Shown: positions 12,710 through 24,249, numbered from the stretch's first letter. The stretch: 64,000 nt of DNA from Trema orientale (GCA_002914845.1 JXTC01000041.1:1162368-1226367), one strand, 5' to 3'. Numbers and translations are program-made. Notes: generated by a model not told the origin, from the letters alone.

Positions 12710-13074
12710 GGTGAACTGTAAAAAAAAAATACCATCAAATTTGGGTGTTCTGCAATTTAGATTCTGACGTTTGTACTATGCAAAATAATATTCTCAGATT
12801 AAGAAATTCTGAGAATTAATACCACCGACTTTTTGACTAATTTTAGTAACAAAAAAATAATAATATCCTCCATTAAAACTGGATTAATACTTATTATGCT
12901 CCATATTTTTTAGGATATTATTGGCTTTTATTAGTTAAAATTATTTAAAAATTTAACTCAGGATGTTAATTTTTAGAAATTTTTAATCTCATGGTATTAT
13001 TTTGTAGAGTTCAAACTTTATACTTTAAATTACAGAACACCCAAACATCAAGTATTTTTTTTATAGTTTACCCT
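12710..13074. mobile_element. MITE, GGTGAACTGT family, copy 1
   Basis: A palindromic element of about 365 bp. The left end GGTGAACTGTAAAAAAAA and the complement of the right end (AGGGTAAACTATAAAAAAAA) match, and the inverted similarity continues inward through TTTGGGTGTTCTG. Flanks are TAAATAAAA (12701-12709) and TAAACAAAA (13075-13083), a 9-bp target duplication with one difference, which suggests a Mutator-type origin. Related copies lie near 62754 and 63710. Confidence 0.7.
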
Positions 13075-13329
13075 TAAACAAAATGTAAACTAACGACAAA
13101 AGTAAAAGAATAAAATACAAGAGATATATAGAAAATTTTATTATTATTCCATTATTTTGGGCGTTAACAATACATACTCAATGATCCTATATATATATAT
13201 AGCCATGTAACTTATTGAGTAGAAGACTAATAGGTATAGGTTACAACACCACTAATTTGTATACTAATTTGTAGGATAAATACACTAAACAAATTATATT
13301 AAGATAGTGATTGTAGATATTATGGAATG

Positions 13330-13620
13330 TAATCATTCACGAATAACTACATATATTTAAAGCACTTCCCTTCGGATGTTCATTATTTAAGAATATGCCT
13401 CTTTAAAACTATATCAGGTACAACCTTACAAAATGGTATAATATTTTTATAATTTGTTAAATTGCCTCATTAAAAATCTTACTAGGAAAACCCAGTAGGA
13501 CAAAACCTTAGCGAAAGAAAAAAGAGTACAACTCATGCACAATTCTGTTATTTCATAAGTTGCCTCCTTAAAACCTTTAGTCAATAAAAACCTCGTAGAG
13601 CAAAAATTTGTAATGAAAAA
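13330..13620. repeat. Repeat-derived segment with GCCTCATTAAAA motif
   Basis: This stretch contains phrases (TTGCCTCATTAAAAATCTTA, then GGAAAACCCAGTAGGACAAA) that I recognise as recurring in dispersed repeats of many plant genomes. A variant (TTGCCTCCTTAAAACC) recurs about 100 bp later. No ends or coding sequence are visible, so the element class cannot be given. Confidence 0.4.
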
Positions 13621-13866
13621 TAGTACAACTATATTCTTACTTATGTAAGATTTTACACAATCACTTTTACCATATGTGCAAGGATTGCTTCACTCTATAC
13701 AGGATCTACCCAGGATCTATACAATTCAATTAAGTATATATTATATGTCTGATGCATACCCATCTCTAATATCTTTAGTCCTTCTAAGACTTTCACATAA
13801 ATATTAATGTATAATTTTAAATCAATACGATATCCATAAAAGTGCATAAACCTCTTATTAATTGTT

Positions 13867-14770
13867 ATACTATTACAACTAAACGGAAAAGAGCAGTGCC
13901 AAATGTCGCTGTTAAAAAGTAAAAAATCACTGCTACAAAGTTAAAGCGGCGACAAATCTGTCATTATAAGTACCTATAGTAACAGCAATTTATGTCACCG
14001 TATTTATTAACCCTATAACGACGACTCTTGTTGTCGTTGAAATTACGACAAAAACGGTATTTTGTAGACCTATAGTGACAACTTTTTTGAATTAGTCGCC
14101 GGTATAAGGTCATTTATACTGATGACATTGTCGCAACTTTAGAAGTTTATTTTTAAAAAAAATTAATTAAAAATAATTAATTAAAAAAATTAAAAAATTA
14201 ATTTTTTAGAAGTTTATTTTTTAAAAAAATTAATTAAAATAATTATTTTATAATTAAAAAATAATTGATTTTTTTAATATAATCCAGATTGTCCATATTT
14301 CCCACAACCAAAAATCACCCATACATTAAAATTAACATATTTTTCCACAAATTTCACAAAATCTAAAAAATTTAAATAACACCATATTTCAAAATTCCAC
14401 ATAATTCACAATTTACACCAAAAATATAATTAAAACCCCCAAAAAATCCTAACCTCAATCTAAGTTGTTGTCCTCAAAATAATCCAACAAAAATTTCTCT
14501 AAATATTTCCTAAAAAACAAACAAATATAAAACCAAAATATTATAGAAATAAATTAATTAAAAAACAAAAATAAATAAATAACTAAAATTAAATAAATGA
14601 ATAACTAAAATTAAAACTAACCTAGTTGATGGCTATGCTGGTCGTGGTGGTTGTGGCTTTGGTGCTGTGGGTTGTGGCAGACGCCATAATGGATGGTGGT
14701 TAGGTGGTGAGAGAGAAGGAGAGAGGGAAGAGGAGAGAGAAAGAGTGAGAATGAGAGAGGGTGAGAGATT

Positions 14771-14807
<37 letters not shown>

Positions 14808-15489
14808 GTGAAAAATAAGGAAGAACCTTTTGGCTAAGTTAAAGGGTCCAGGGTTCAAAACGGTGATAAAAGTCGCCACTACAACCTAGATACACCATTT
14901 CAATTTTGGGAAAAATGATTCTAATGGTTAGTTTGACCGCCAAATTTTTTATCCAAACTTTAAAGTGACAATTGTCACCACTATAAGTCCAAAAGTCGCC
15001 GCTATAATCTAGACACACCTTTCAATTTTGAGAAAATGAGCCAAATTTTTCGCTTAAACTTTACAACGGTGACAATTAGGGTATCAATAAAACATAAAAT
15101 ATTAATTATATTTATTATTACTAAATATGTTTTAAATTTAACTTTTTTAATTAAAAAATTTAAAGCGACGAAAATTTTCACTGCTTTAGGGTATTTAATA
15201 AAAAATAAAATATTAATTGTATTTATTATTACTAAATACGTTTTAAATTTAATGTTTTTTTTAATTAAAAACTCTAATTGTTGCTGTTGTGAATAAGATA
15301 TTTCCCACACTTCTCAAAGCTGATGCCAGTTAACTTGAAGCAGCGAATTTGAATGCTCAATAGTATTCGATACTTCCCCATGATTCTATACTAGCGACTT
15401 TCTAATTATTGCTGCTTTATGTTGATTTAGCGATGATATTTTATCACCAGCATAGGCGTCGTCACCCTATTACCTATTTGTTATAGTGT
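13867..15489. mobile_element. CACTA-like non-autonomous element
   Basis: The left end reads TACTATTACAAC and the complement of the right end reads CACTATAACAAA, a slightly decayed CACTA-type terminal repeat. Subterminal zones carry many short repeats built on GTCGCCACTATA, GGCGACAA and CGGTGACA in both orientations, as in En/Spm-like elements. The interior has a (GA)n tract near 14778-14808 and a direct repeat of about 110 bp (15079-15275) but no transposase. A clean 3-bp target duplication is not evident. Small open frames at 15002-15310 lie inside and are not genes. Confidence 0.55.
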
Positions 15490-16504
15490 ATTAATCAGAT
15501 AACAGATCTTGATCATATCCATAAAAGAGAAATGAGTTTCCTTATAGTCAAGGCCTGGTCTCTGTGAGAAACCTTAGGTAATTATTCTTGTTTTATATCT
15601 TACATCCTCATTACGTTTTCAAATAAATACCTTATATGAACAACTAGTTTTACATTGTGGGATATTAGCACTGCAAGTACTAATACATTGTATTTAGATA
15701 GTGAGTCTAGCTAGCTTAGCTGAAATATTGCCTCTTTTCATGATATTGGCCAACCATATTTATGTTGATATTTAGTCATACTCATAAGTTTTGGATTCAA
15801 ATTTTATCTTCAGACAACAAGAGTAACTGTCGAGGCAAATTCATTGCTGACGATTACTGAATTTATGACAAATCTTTCTCTTATTATATTCACAAAATTG
15901 ATGAAATCTCAAAATTCCCATTAATCACATATACTCCATAAGCCATATTTAGAGGATCTAATTATTCGTTGTCTTAGTCCGTGTCTCAATAATAGCTATA
16001 GTTCTTTGACTGAAATCTTCTACTTAAGGACGTTTCTCTTCAGAAGATTTTCTTAGTGACACTACTCTCTCTTTTCTGTGGATTCTTATCGTAAGCTCTA
16101 GTTGGTTGTTCCTGTTTCTGGCATGTTTTGTGCTCGACCATTATTTATTATCAATGGAAACCACAACCCTCATCGAGGCATTAGCAGTAGGAATTAAAAC
16201 TTTCAGTTCACTCTTACTTATACAAAAATTAAACTTACTCAATTAGTCTTCTTTCTAGGAAATTTCTCGATATTTTTTAGCACTACATGTGTCTTTCTAG
16301 CACTATAGTGTCTTTCTTCCACTAATATTGTAAAATATGCCTTGTCAAATTGATGAGTAGTAAATGTACGGTAAATAAATTACCCATCAAAGACTCTAAG
16401 TATTTATAGATATTTATAATCAACATAAATACAAGTATTTAAGGATCGAGGAAGACTTATAATTAACATAAATACACAATCGCCTCTACAAGTCCATATT
16501 CATA
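15490..16504. other. Intergenic, diffuse retroelement-like remnants
   Basis: No intact reading frame is present. Some phrases read like decayed retroelement coding sequence on the minus strand, but none is long enough to assign. Otherwise nothing specific is seen. Confidence 0.35.
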
Positions 16505-16512
16505 CTTTGAGG

Positions 16513-17286
16513 TAAAGATGTCAAATAGGTTATGCCGTACTGGCCTGATCCGCATAACCCGTGAAAGGTAAGTCCGCTCGTGCCTCGTGTCGTACTTAGC
16601 ACAGCCCAACAAAAATATCGTGGCGTACTCGTGCTGGCCCAAATTTTAAACTCTAGACCCGACATGACCCACAGGTACAGGTACATCTCGTGTTGTGCTC
16701 GTGCTTGTATTAGGCCATTATCGTGCCGAACGTAGTGTGCTAAACGTACTAGCATATCTTTGTACCCATCTTCGGTCGACCTATTAAATTATTATAACAG
16801 TCAATATTTTATGAGTTTTTAAAAATATTTAATTAAATAATATATTTTGATTTAAAATGATAATCAAAATATGTAATATACTTATAATTATTTGAAAAGA
16901 AAATATTTAATTAAAATCACTAATGCAAAATTATTTTTAAAAGAAAGGACAAGAAAAATGGGTTTATTAGTAAGCAACAACCAAAAAGACATACAAAATT
17001 TGCAGATATAAATAATATAACAAAAAAAATAAATATTTTTTAAAATATTCAGAGTCGTACTTTTTATACTTTTTGGGTTATACGTACTTGTGTTGTGCTC
17101 GTACCGAAGGTCATATTGTATCGTGCTAGCCTATAGTACCTAAAAACCAAAGTCCAATACGGTCCAATGCCTCGTGTCATACTTAGCACGTCTCAAAGTC
17201 ACCCCATACTATGCTGTGCTCGATACAGATTTTTTTATATTGTGCCCTCATAACAAATGGCCGGTAAAACTTATCTGACATCTCTA
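16513..17286. mobile_element. hAT-like non-autonomous element with intact 8-bp TSD
   Basis: The element starts TAAAGATGTC and the complement of its end is TAGAGATGTC, a near-perfect 10-bp terminal inverted repeat. It is flanked by a perfect 8-bp duplication, CTTTGAGG at 16505-16512 and 17287-17294. TSD length and TIR style fit the hAT superfamily. The two outer thirds are GC-richer and made of inverted, diverged repeats on CTCGTG and TCGTAC themes; the centre is AT-rich. No transposase is present. Frames at 16486-16755 and 17183-17473 are by-products. Related elements occur at 30655-31321 and 31993-32549. Confidence 0.8.
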
Positions 17287-17846
17287 CTTTGAGGTAATTA
17301 AATTGGCATACAAATGGCAAAATTAAAAACTCGTAGATAATAAATATGAGGCTCATGCTCACATACAAATTGTAATGAGAGTACGTATAATATATAGATG
17401 GTTGAATCTGAATAAAGAATGTTGCATACATAATGTAATGTCCCCAAATAATAAAAGGCAACTTCGAATTCAAAATTTGTGATTAACTTATGACGTTCAA
17501 TAAATGACTCTGCTATATCATTCTATGTATGAGTGTAGGCCACATGATGCTTTATGTTTATCCCAATAGCCATATAATAATTATTTATTGATCGGGATGA
17601 AAATCTAAAAGCATTACTAAGTCTACTGTACTTAATCAGATTATCTGGGAATCACACTTGTAATCTAATAATTTGAGTGAGTAGTTTAGCTAATGTTGAA
17701 TTACAAGTAGATAAAATGATAATATAGGACCAATGTGTTGAGACATATATCAAAATCATAATATACCGAAATGACCCACATATGGAGATAATTGATCCAC
17801 AAATATCCCCTTGGATCTATTGCAAAAATGCAAAGGATTCAGTGAC

Positions 17847-18225
17847 TGCATTATAACTATTTTACTTTGAGCATATGCAATACAAAATTATGTGAAGAGA
17901 TTTTATAATTCTTGAGTGGATGTCGGACATAATTCTAAATATTTTGGCTCATCATATTAGATATAGGATGACCAATAAGCTATGCCAAACATTTGGAGTT
18001 TGATTATTAAACTGTAGGTTCAATGCAATATGTCTACCTCCTTATTACTATTTTACCTTGAGTACAAGCAACCCAAAATTATATGAAGGGATTTTGTAAT
18101 TCTTAAGTAGATGTTGGGCATAATCTGAATAATTTGGCTCATCATATTAGACATAGGATGACTAATCAATCATACCAAACTTTTAGATTTTGATTATTAA
18201 ATTTTAGGTTCAACACAATATATCT
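17847..18225 (+). repeat. Tandem duplication, unit about 190 bp
   Basis: Two diverged direct copies (about 17847-18036 and 18037-18225) share ATTACTATTTTAC-TTGAG, TTTTGTAATTCTT and GGCTCATCATATTAGA blocks in the same order. The divergence indicates an older event than the 172-bp duplication at 1800. Function unknown. Confidence 0.75.
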
Positions 18226-19037
18226 TCAATTTCATATATGAAAGTGTAATATAATCTTAAGGAGAACATATGAAGTATTTTTAGCGGTCGCTTCTAGGGC
18301 TTTTAGTGGAAGTAATATACAAATATTTCTTACTAGTCTTAATCCATTCTATAAAAAAACTATTCAGCGTATACTGTTAAAGCTCAAAAAATAACCTCAA
18401 GATTATGGTGGCATCATTAATAAGGAACTCATTCCCCATAAGTAGTAAGATAGAGTATTTGAAACAATAATCAATGAAACTCAAATTAGAACTGACACAA
18501 TCAGATTTCTCCAACAAATATCAAAACTAAAGACCCATTGTACCCAAAAAAGACGCAAACAGCCAAAGATAAAGAACTAGAGATTCAACCAAACAACCCA
18601 TTACCAAAATCAGTCACAAACTAAAAACCCACAAAATCAAACAAACTCAAAACAGCGACAAGAAAGATAGAGAACCCATCAACCCAAAGGGTAACCATGG
18701 AAGTTACCTCAACTGATGCAACCGAACCAAAAACTCTAAATAAACCATATCAACCAAACCAAAAACCATAAATATCTATGGGAAAAAAATATCATTACTA
18801 AATTTATATAGGATAAAATTTAAAAAGAAAAGATTTGAAAAAATGGAACTTACCAAGGCAAAACGACAGATAGGGGCCAATCGAAGATGAGAGAAAATGT
18901 CCTGACAGACGATGCGAGAAACCATTAAGAGGAGGTATGGGAGAGAGAGAGAGAGAGAGAGAGTCTTGCAAAAATTAAGAAGAGAGGATGTGTTGTTTTT
19001 TGAGTTTTAATCCCGAAAAGGCATAGACTCCAAAATA
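18226..19037. other. Intergenic, host segment of the Helitron insertion
   Basis: AT-rich DNA ending in a (GA)n tract (18942-18962) and the phrase GGCATAGACTCC at 19020-19031. A similar phrase, GGCATAGAGTCC, reappears at about 20285, on the far side of the Helitron, along with CGTCGGTATAG-type repeats. This suggests that the Helitron landed inside another decayed DNA transposon. No gene is recognised. Confidence 0.4.
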
Positions 19038-19527
19038 TCTATCTATATATATATATTAAGCCTGAAGGAGAGAGAAAATGTAAAAATTCCGATAGCTTTT
19101 TTGATCACCATTCTATTTTTAAAATTTTTAGAAAATTCCTAATTTTTTCACGATATGATTGGTCCTATTATTATTTTTTCATGCTATGATTAGTTGTAAT
19201 ATATACATGTATTATATAATATTATATTTAGTTTAATATTAATGATACCTTATATTAAATTTAGTTCATCGAACAAATAATTGTACTACATTCGTCTCAT
19301 CAAAATAAATATAATATTAAATACATTATTTAATATTTTATATAATATTATACTTTATATTAAATTTAGTTCATCAAACAAAAAATTATGTAACATTCAT
19401 CTCATCAAAATAAATACAGAGATAAATACATTCTTTAATATTGTAATACATTGAACCTAACTATAAATTAGATTTAATATATGTAATATTAATACCAACT
19501 CGCGCAAAGCACGGTATAACGTCTAGT
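19038..19527 (+). mobile_element. Non-autonomous Helitron
   Basis: It begins TCTATCTATATATA and ends CTAGT. A short hairpin (CGCGCAAAGCACG, with one mismatch in this copy) lies 10 bases before the end. The base before the element is A and the base after is T, matching Helitron insertion between A and T. At 490 bp it has no Rep/helicase coding capacity. The same 3' end in the second copy has a perfect CGCGC-AAA-GCGCG stem. Confidence 0.75.
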
Positions 19528-20157
19528 TCTAGAATAGCCTAAAGGATATCATTTATATTTACTCAAGTTTTTAATACAAAACTCTTTTTTTCTTCAAAGA
19601 AATTTTAAACCTGAAGGAGAGAGAAAGTGTAAAAATTCTGATAGCTTCTTTGATCACCATTCTATTTTTAAAATTTTTAGAAAATTCCTAATTTTTTCAC
19701 GATATGATTGGTCCTATTATTATTTTTTCATGCTATGATTGGTTGTAATATATACATGTATTATATAATATTATATTTAGTTTAATATTAATGATACCTT
19801 ATATTAAATTTAGTTCATCGAACAAATAATTGTACTACATTCGTCTCATCAAAATAAATATAATATTAAATACATTATTTAATATTTTATATAATATTAT
19901 ACTTTATATTAAATTTAGTTCATCAAACAAAAAATTATGTAACATTCATCTCATCAAAATAAATACAGAGATAAATACATTCTTTAATATCGTAATACAT
20001 TGAACCTAACTATAAATTAGATTTAATATATGTAATATTAATACAACTCGCGCAAAGCGCGGTATAACGTCTAGTTCTAGAATAGCCTAAAGGATATCAT
20101 TTATATTTACTCAAGTTTTTAATACAAAACTCTTTTTTTCTTCAAAGAAATTTTAAA
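19061..20157 (+). repeat. 549-bp tandem duplication containing most of the Helitron
   Basis: Positions 19061-19609 and 19610-20157 are direct repeats differing at only a handful of positions (for example GCACGG against GCGCGG in the terminal hairpin, and one missing C near 20044). Each unit carries the Helitron from just inside its 5' end through CTAGT (19527 and 20075) plus about 82 bp of downstream flank. Because the flank is copied and the second unit lacks the 5' TC end, this is a segmental duplication and not a second insertion. Confidence 0.9.
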
Positions 20158-21018
20158 TCCTATGCCAACGCTTAAAACACGTCGGTATAGAATTATATTT
20201 TCACAGGAAAAAAAAGTTGCATACCTTTTACGCGGCTTTTTTTTTAAATAAAATATATGTCGATGCATGATCAATATTGTGTTGGCATAGAGTCCAAAAA
20301 AATCACTAAATATCTTGTGTTTTTTTTTGTGTGAATTCTATACCGACGTATGGTCAATTAAACATCAGCATAAGTTAGGATCTTGTAGTTTTAGTTTAAG
20401 TAATGACTTTCTCCATATTATAGACTCGAATAATAACCTTTTTTTTAGTTTTCTTATGCTATACGTTCCCACACTCAATCTCTCATTTCCTTTTCTCTTC
20501 GCCCTGTACTGTAGCTCTCCTCTGCTATCCTCTAATGAGCTGGCCCGAAGTAAGCCTTCCTCCTATAGCTATTCTTTTCTTCTTTTTTTTTTTTTTAATG
20601 TTTGTTTTTTATTATTTTGTTTTACTTTATTTTGTGATATTTTTTTCTCGTTTTTATTTCATTTGTAGGTTGTCTTCCAATCTCTTTCCTTTTATTTTAT
20701 TAGATGTTAGAAACTAGAAAGAAAGAAAGAGAAAAAGAAGAAAACTAATAAATAGTAACAAATATAAATATATTCTTATAAGGTGATAGTAAAAGATAAA
20801 ATTACATAAACTTTTGAATTTAGGTTTTGTTTCAAATTTTTCTATGGTAAAATAAATTAGTTCAAATACAAAATTACCCTTAAATACTTAATTCCATCAA
20901 TTTCTCTGAGAACAAACTTAAGAAACTTTTATCAGACAAGATTAGTTGTGACCATTTGTATCATGCTTTTTTGCTTGGGTGAGAAAATTTTATCTTACTT
21001 TGTTAACTTTTTTAAATA
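20158..21018. other. Intergenic, remnant with CGTCGGTATAG-type repeats then T-rich DNA
   Basis: Short repeats such as CACGTCGGTATAG, GTGTTGGCATAG and CCGACGTATGG at 20158-20360 resemble subterminal repeats of a decayed DNA transposon. The rest is T-rich. Open frames at 20315-20717 are driven by phenylalanine-rich poly-T and show no protein family. Confidence 0.4.
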
Positions 21019-21550
21019 GGTTGAATACGACAAATGGTCCCTCAATTATCCAGCTAGGCACAATTTGGTTCCTAAAGTTATAATTTGGTAATTAAGTTCT
21101 TGAATTGTACTATTCTATATAACTTAATCCCTAAACTGTTCAAATTACAACATGCTATTAAATTTCTAATAGAAACATATGAGAAGAATATGTGGTGGCA
21201 TTTTTGAGGGAAAATAAATTGAACAAAAAGATTTGAAGGGAAGAAAATATGTATTATTTGTATTTTTTTAGGATTCTTAGAATTGCAAGCTTGGGAAAAA
21301 AATTTCTCTGATTATTCACTTTTATGTTCAAAATTCCCATATTGCCTTTCAAATACATTTTTAGATACTACCTCATGCTTCTCACTAGTGTTTTCCGTGA
21401 GAAATTTTAGTAATATGTTACAAATTGAACAGTTCATTGACCAAATTGCATGAAATCAGAAAGTTCAAAAGCTTATTAATTACCAAAATTAGGACTTTGG
21501 ACCAAATAATTTCAAGTTGGATAGTTCAGTGACCATTTGTGCCATAAACC
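21019..21550. mobile_element. Mutator-type MITE with perfect 10-bp TSD
   Basis: The left end GGTTGAATACGACAAATGGT and the complement of the right end (GGTTTATGGCACAAATGGTC) are imperfect inverted repeats that continue inward to AATTATCCA / AACTATCCA. The element is flanked by TTTTTAAATA at 21009-21018 and 21551-21560. A 9-10 bp duplication fits Mutator-like elements. The interior resembles the element at 2580-3106, so these two define one family of about 530 bp. Confidence 0.75.
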
Positions 21551-22146
21551 TTTTTAAATATATATTCTTTGTTTTTTTTTTAGTCTTTTTAAGGGGTTTT
21601 ACGCCCAGGAGATCTATTAATGCTCTCATGATGATGAAAAAAACTCATTCATAAATGTTAGCAAAACTAATTCATATTGCTATGTAACATATCTAAAATT
21701 ATTAAAAGGTATATGACATTGTTTTCTAAGAACAATTTTTTTAAATCTAAGTTAGAAAAAACAAAAAAAATTCAAAACACAATAAAATATTGTTTTCAGT
21801 ATTTTCTAAAAAACAAAAAACTTTTCATCTCTCGTGACTTCCTTTATATTTTCTTTTTCTTTCTCTCTATTTCTCACCACTTTATCTCTATTTATTCTTT
21901 CTTCTTACATTTTCTCTTATGAATTTATCTCTTTTGAATTTTCTCTCTCCTTATTTTTTCACTTAAATTTATCTCTCCTCACTCTATATCTTGCTAAATA
22001 TACTTTCTTCCATTTAAATTTAATTTTTTCTATTTAAAAAAATTTGATATAAATATAGGTGTACACTAAACAAATTGAATAAATTAGGTGAATACTACTT
22101 TTTTTTCCTCATTAATTAAATCTACCACCATACCACTTTTTAAAAT

Positions 22147-22290
22147 GAATTCTTGATGAATTCTTAACGAATTCTTGACGATCTTGGTGGATTCTTGACA
22201 GATTCTTAACATCAGTAGTAATCTTGACAAATTCTTAATAGATTCTTGACGGATTCTTGATGAATTCTTGACAGATTCTTGACTAATTCC
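22147..22290 (+). repeat. Minisatellite of about 11 bp, consensus GAATTCTTGAY
   Basis: About a dozen tandem, slightly varied units (GAATTCTTGAT, GAATTCTTAAC, GATTCTTGACA and similar). One insertion (ATCAGTAGTAA) interrupts the array. No open frame of interest runs through it and there are no unique spacers, so it is a simple minisatellite. Confidence 0.8.
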
Positions 22291-23273
22291 CTTCCAAAAA
22301 TGGTAGAATCTAATAGTGGTGGTAAATTTAGTTAAACATTTGAAAAAAATGGTAATTATCTACTTAACCCCTAAAAATTCATAAATATATTTACACGTGT
22401 AGAATACAACTAGTTTGGAAAAGTATCTTAACACGCTAATAAAAAAATGCAATTTTTTAGAAAATATTACGTTTTTACATACTTTATAAAAATATGCTAA
22501 TAAAAAGTGTAATCTTTTGAAAAAAATATTACATTTTCATCTACATTAATCATTAATGTGCTTGGTTATAGATTTTATGCAATATTTATTTGGAATCGAT
22601 TAAATGTTAAATAATTGAAAACGAAATCAACATCATATGATAAATAACAACAAAAATATCTATTGGGATAAAAATTAAATTGAATTTGAACGAAGTGTAA
22701 AATTCTAAATATAAAAAAAAAAAAACAAAATTTGATAAAAGTATTTTATATGGATATTTTTAATTATGTTTGACAAAAGTGCGTAATTCAACTATATAAT
22801 TCTAAAACATGTACGTCTGCGTATGCTTATAATATAAGTATCATACTTAAAATTGCTAATTATATTTTGTCTATTTGCATGACATAAATGGCGATTTTTA
22901 TAGTTTCGGGGAGAAAATTTGAAACTTCTAATAATTAAGGAGGCGCACCGAGACATTTTACATTGTTCACGGGGCAAAAATACGATGAAATAAACCATAA
23001 TAAAGAGAAATTATATTTTACATGGACTTGGTCTAAAAGAGATGAAATGTATTTGTGCACTAGGAAATATGAAGAGATATTATAATTTTTATATCTTGTA
23101 TTTTAACACTATTTAAATTATACTTTATATTTTGATATTATCAACATTGACCCTTAGATTTAAAATCTGTTACAAATTTATATCCTAACACTAATTTAGA
23201 GTAATTAATTTACCAAGATGCCGTTTAAAAAATCAAAAATAAAATTGTATAAAAAGTGATCCGAGAATAAGTT
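22291..23273. other. Intergenic, no gene recognised
   Basis: AT-rich sequence with poly-A runs. I see no coding, RNA or transposon-end signal that I can support. Confidence 0.5.
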
Positions 23274-23282
23274 TATTAAATT

Positions 23283-23434
23283 GGGCGCGTCTACAGTAGG
23301 GGCGTCCCTACATAAGGCCCTGTCTATACACCGTTTAATGGGAATCTGTGTATAAACAGATTCCCCACAGATTCCTATCAAACGGTGTATAAACAATGGC
23401 CTTACGTAGGGGCGCCCCTACCATAGCCGCCTCC
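23283..23434 (+). mobile_element. Mutator-type MITE (GGGCGCGTCTAC family), copy 1
   Basis: A near-palindromic element whose left end is GGGCGCGTCTACAGTAGGGG and whose right end, complemented, is GGAGGCGGCTATGGTAGGGG. It is flanked by the perfect 9-bp duplication TATTAAATT (23274-23282 and 23435-23443). At 152 bp it lacks about 20 bp of the centre compared with the other copies. No coding capacity. Confidence 0.92.
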
Positions 23435-23555
23435 TATTAAATTACCTTGTTTAATTAACTGCTCTAAATTGGTGTCAAGTATAAATTTGTAACTGATTTT
23501 AAATCTAAGAATTAATATTGATAATAACTAAAATACAAAGTATAAATTGAACAAA

Positions 23556-23727
23556 GGGCGCGTCTACGGTAGGGGCATCCCTACGTAGGGCCCTGTTTAT
23601 ACACCGTTGGATAGGAATCTGTGTATAAATAGATTCCTTACAGATTCCCGTTATTTCCCACAGATTCCCATCCAACAGTGTATAAGGGGTGGCCCTACGT
23701 AGGGGCGCCCCTACTGTAGCCCTCTCC
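23556..23727 (+). mobile_element. Mutator-type MITE, copy 2
   Basis: A 172-bp member with ends GGGCGCGTCTACGGTAGGGG and ...CTGTAGCCCTCTCC. The perfect 9-bp duplication TTGAACAAA flanks it at 23547-23555 and 23728-23736. It lies 121 bp after copy 1 in the same orientation. The minus-strand open frame at 23505-23735 is a by-product of the element. Confidence 0.92.
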
Positions 23728-23743
23728 TTGAACAAAATGTCGA

Positions 23744-24249
23744 AATATACTATCCCGAAATATGGTATCCACTCCAGTTCGGGGCATCAAGGGCAATTGC
23801 GACATTTCGAGTGATGATATTCTTGTTTATTCTTAATAATAAATAATAAATAAGCTTGCTCAAAAAAAAAAAAAATGATAAATAAGCGATTTTTTTTTTG
23901 AATAAATAAATAAGCGAATTGCACTTTCATAGAAGTGTCGTGCACAAACTAGAACCGGAGAGAGATAAAACACAATTAAGACCGCGTTTGGGTTGTACAC
24001 ATTAGAGACTGTGTTATTATTACCTTATCAGTTATTACCTCTTCGCTACAGGCAAGTCTCTCTCTCTCCCCGCTCTCTCTCTCTCATTTTCTTGAGCACC
24101 GCTCTCTCTCCATCCACAAAATTTCATTACAGTGATATATATATACACATATATATATATATTGCTCTGGAGAGAGAAGGAGAGATAGAGAGAGAAGAGA
24201 AGAGGTGGTGAGAATAACATACTAGACCTATTTGGGTCTCCCAACAGAG
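23744..24249. other. FTSH4 upstream region and 5' leader
   Basis: It contains two poly-A/poly-T runs, then (CT)n-rich stretches near 24057-24115, a TA-rich block at 24135-24161 and a GA-rich block before the start codon. The pyrimidine-rich part is typical of plant 5' leaders. No specific transcription-factor site is called. Confidence 0.4.

Noticed and set aside
15002-15310. Overlapping plus and minus frames of 86-102 aa
   Set aside because: They are produced by an internal direct repeat in the CACTA-like element.
23505-23735. Frame with TPYTLLDGNLWEITGI-like sequence, echoed at 23205-23396 and 31614-31823
   Set aside because: The apparent protein conservation is simply the conserved DNA of the 172-bp MITE family; similar peptides appear only where the element is.
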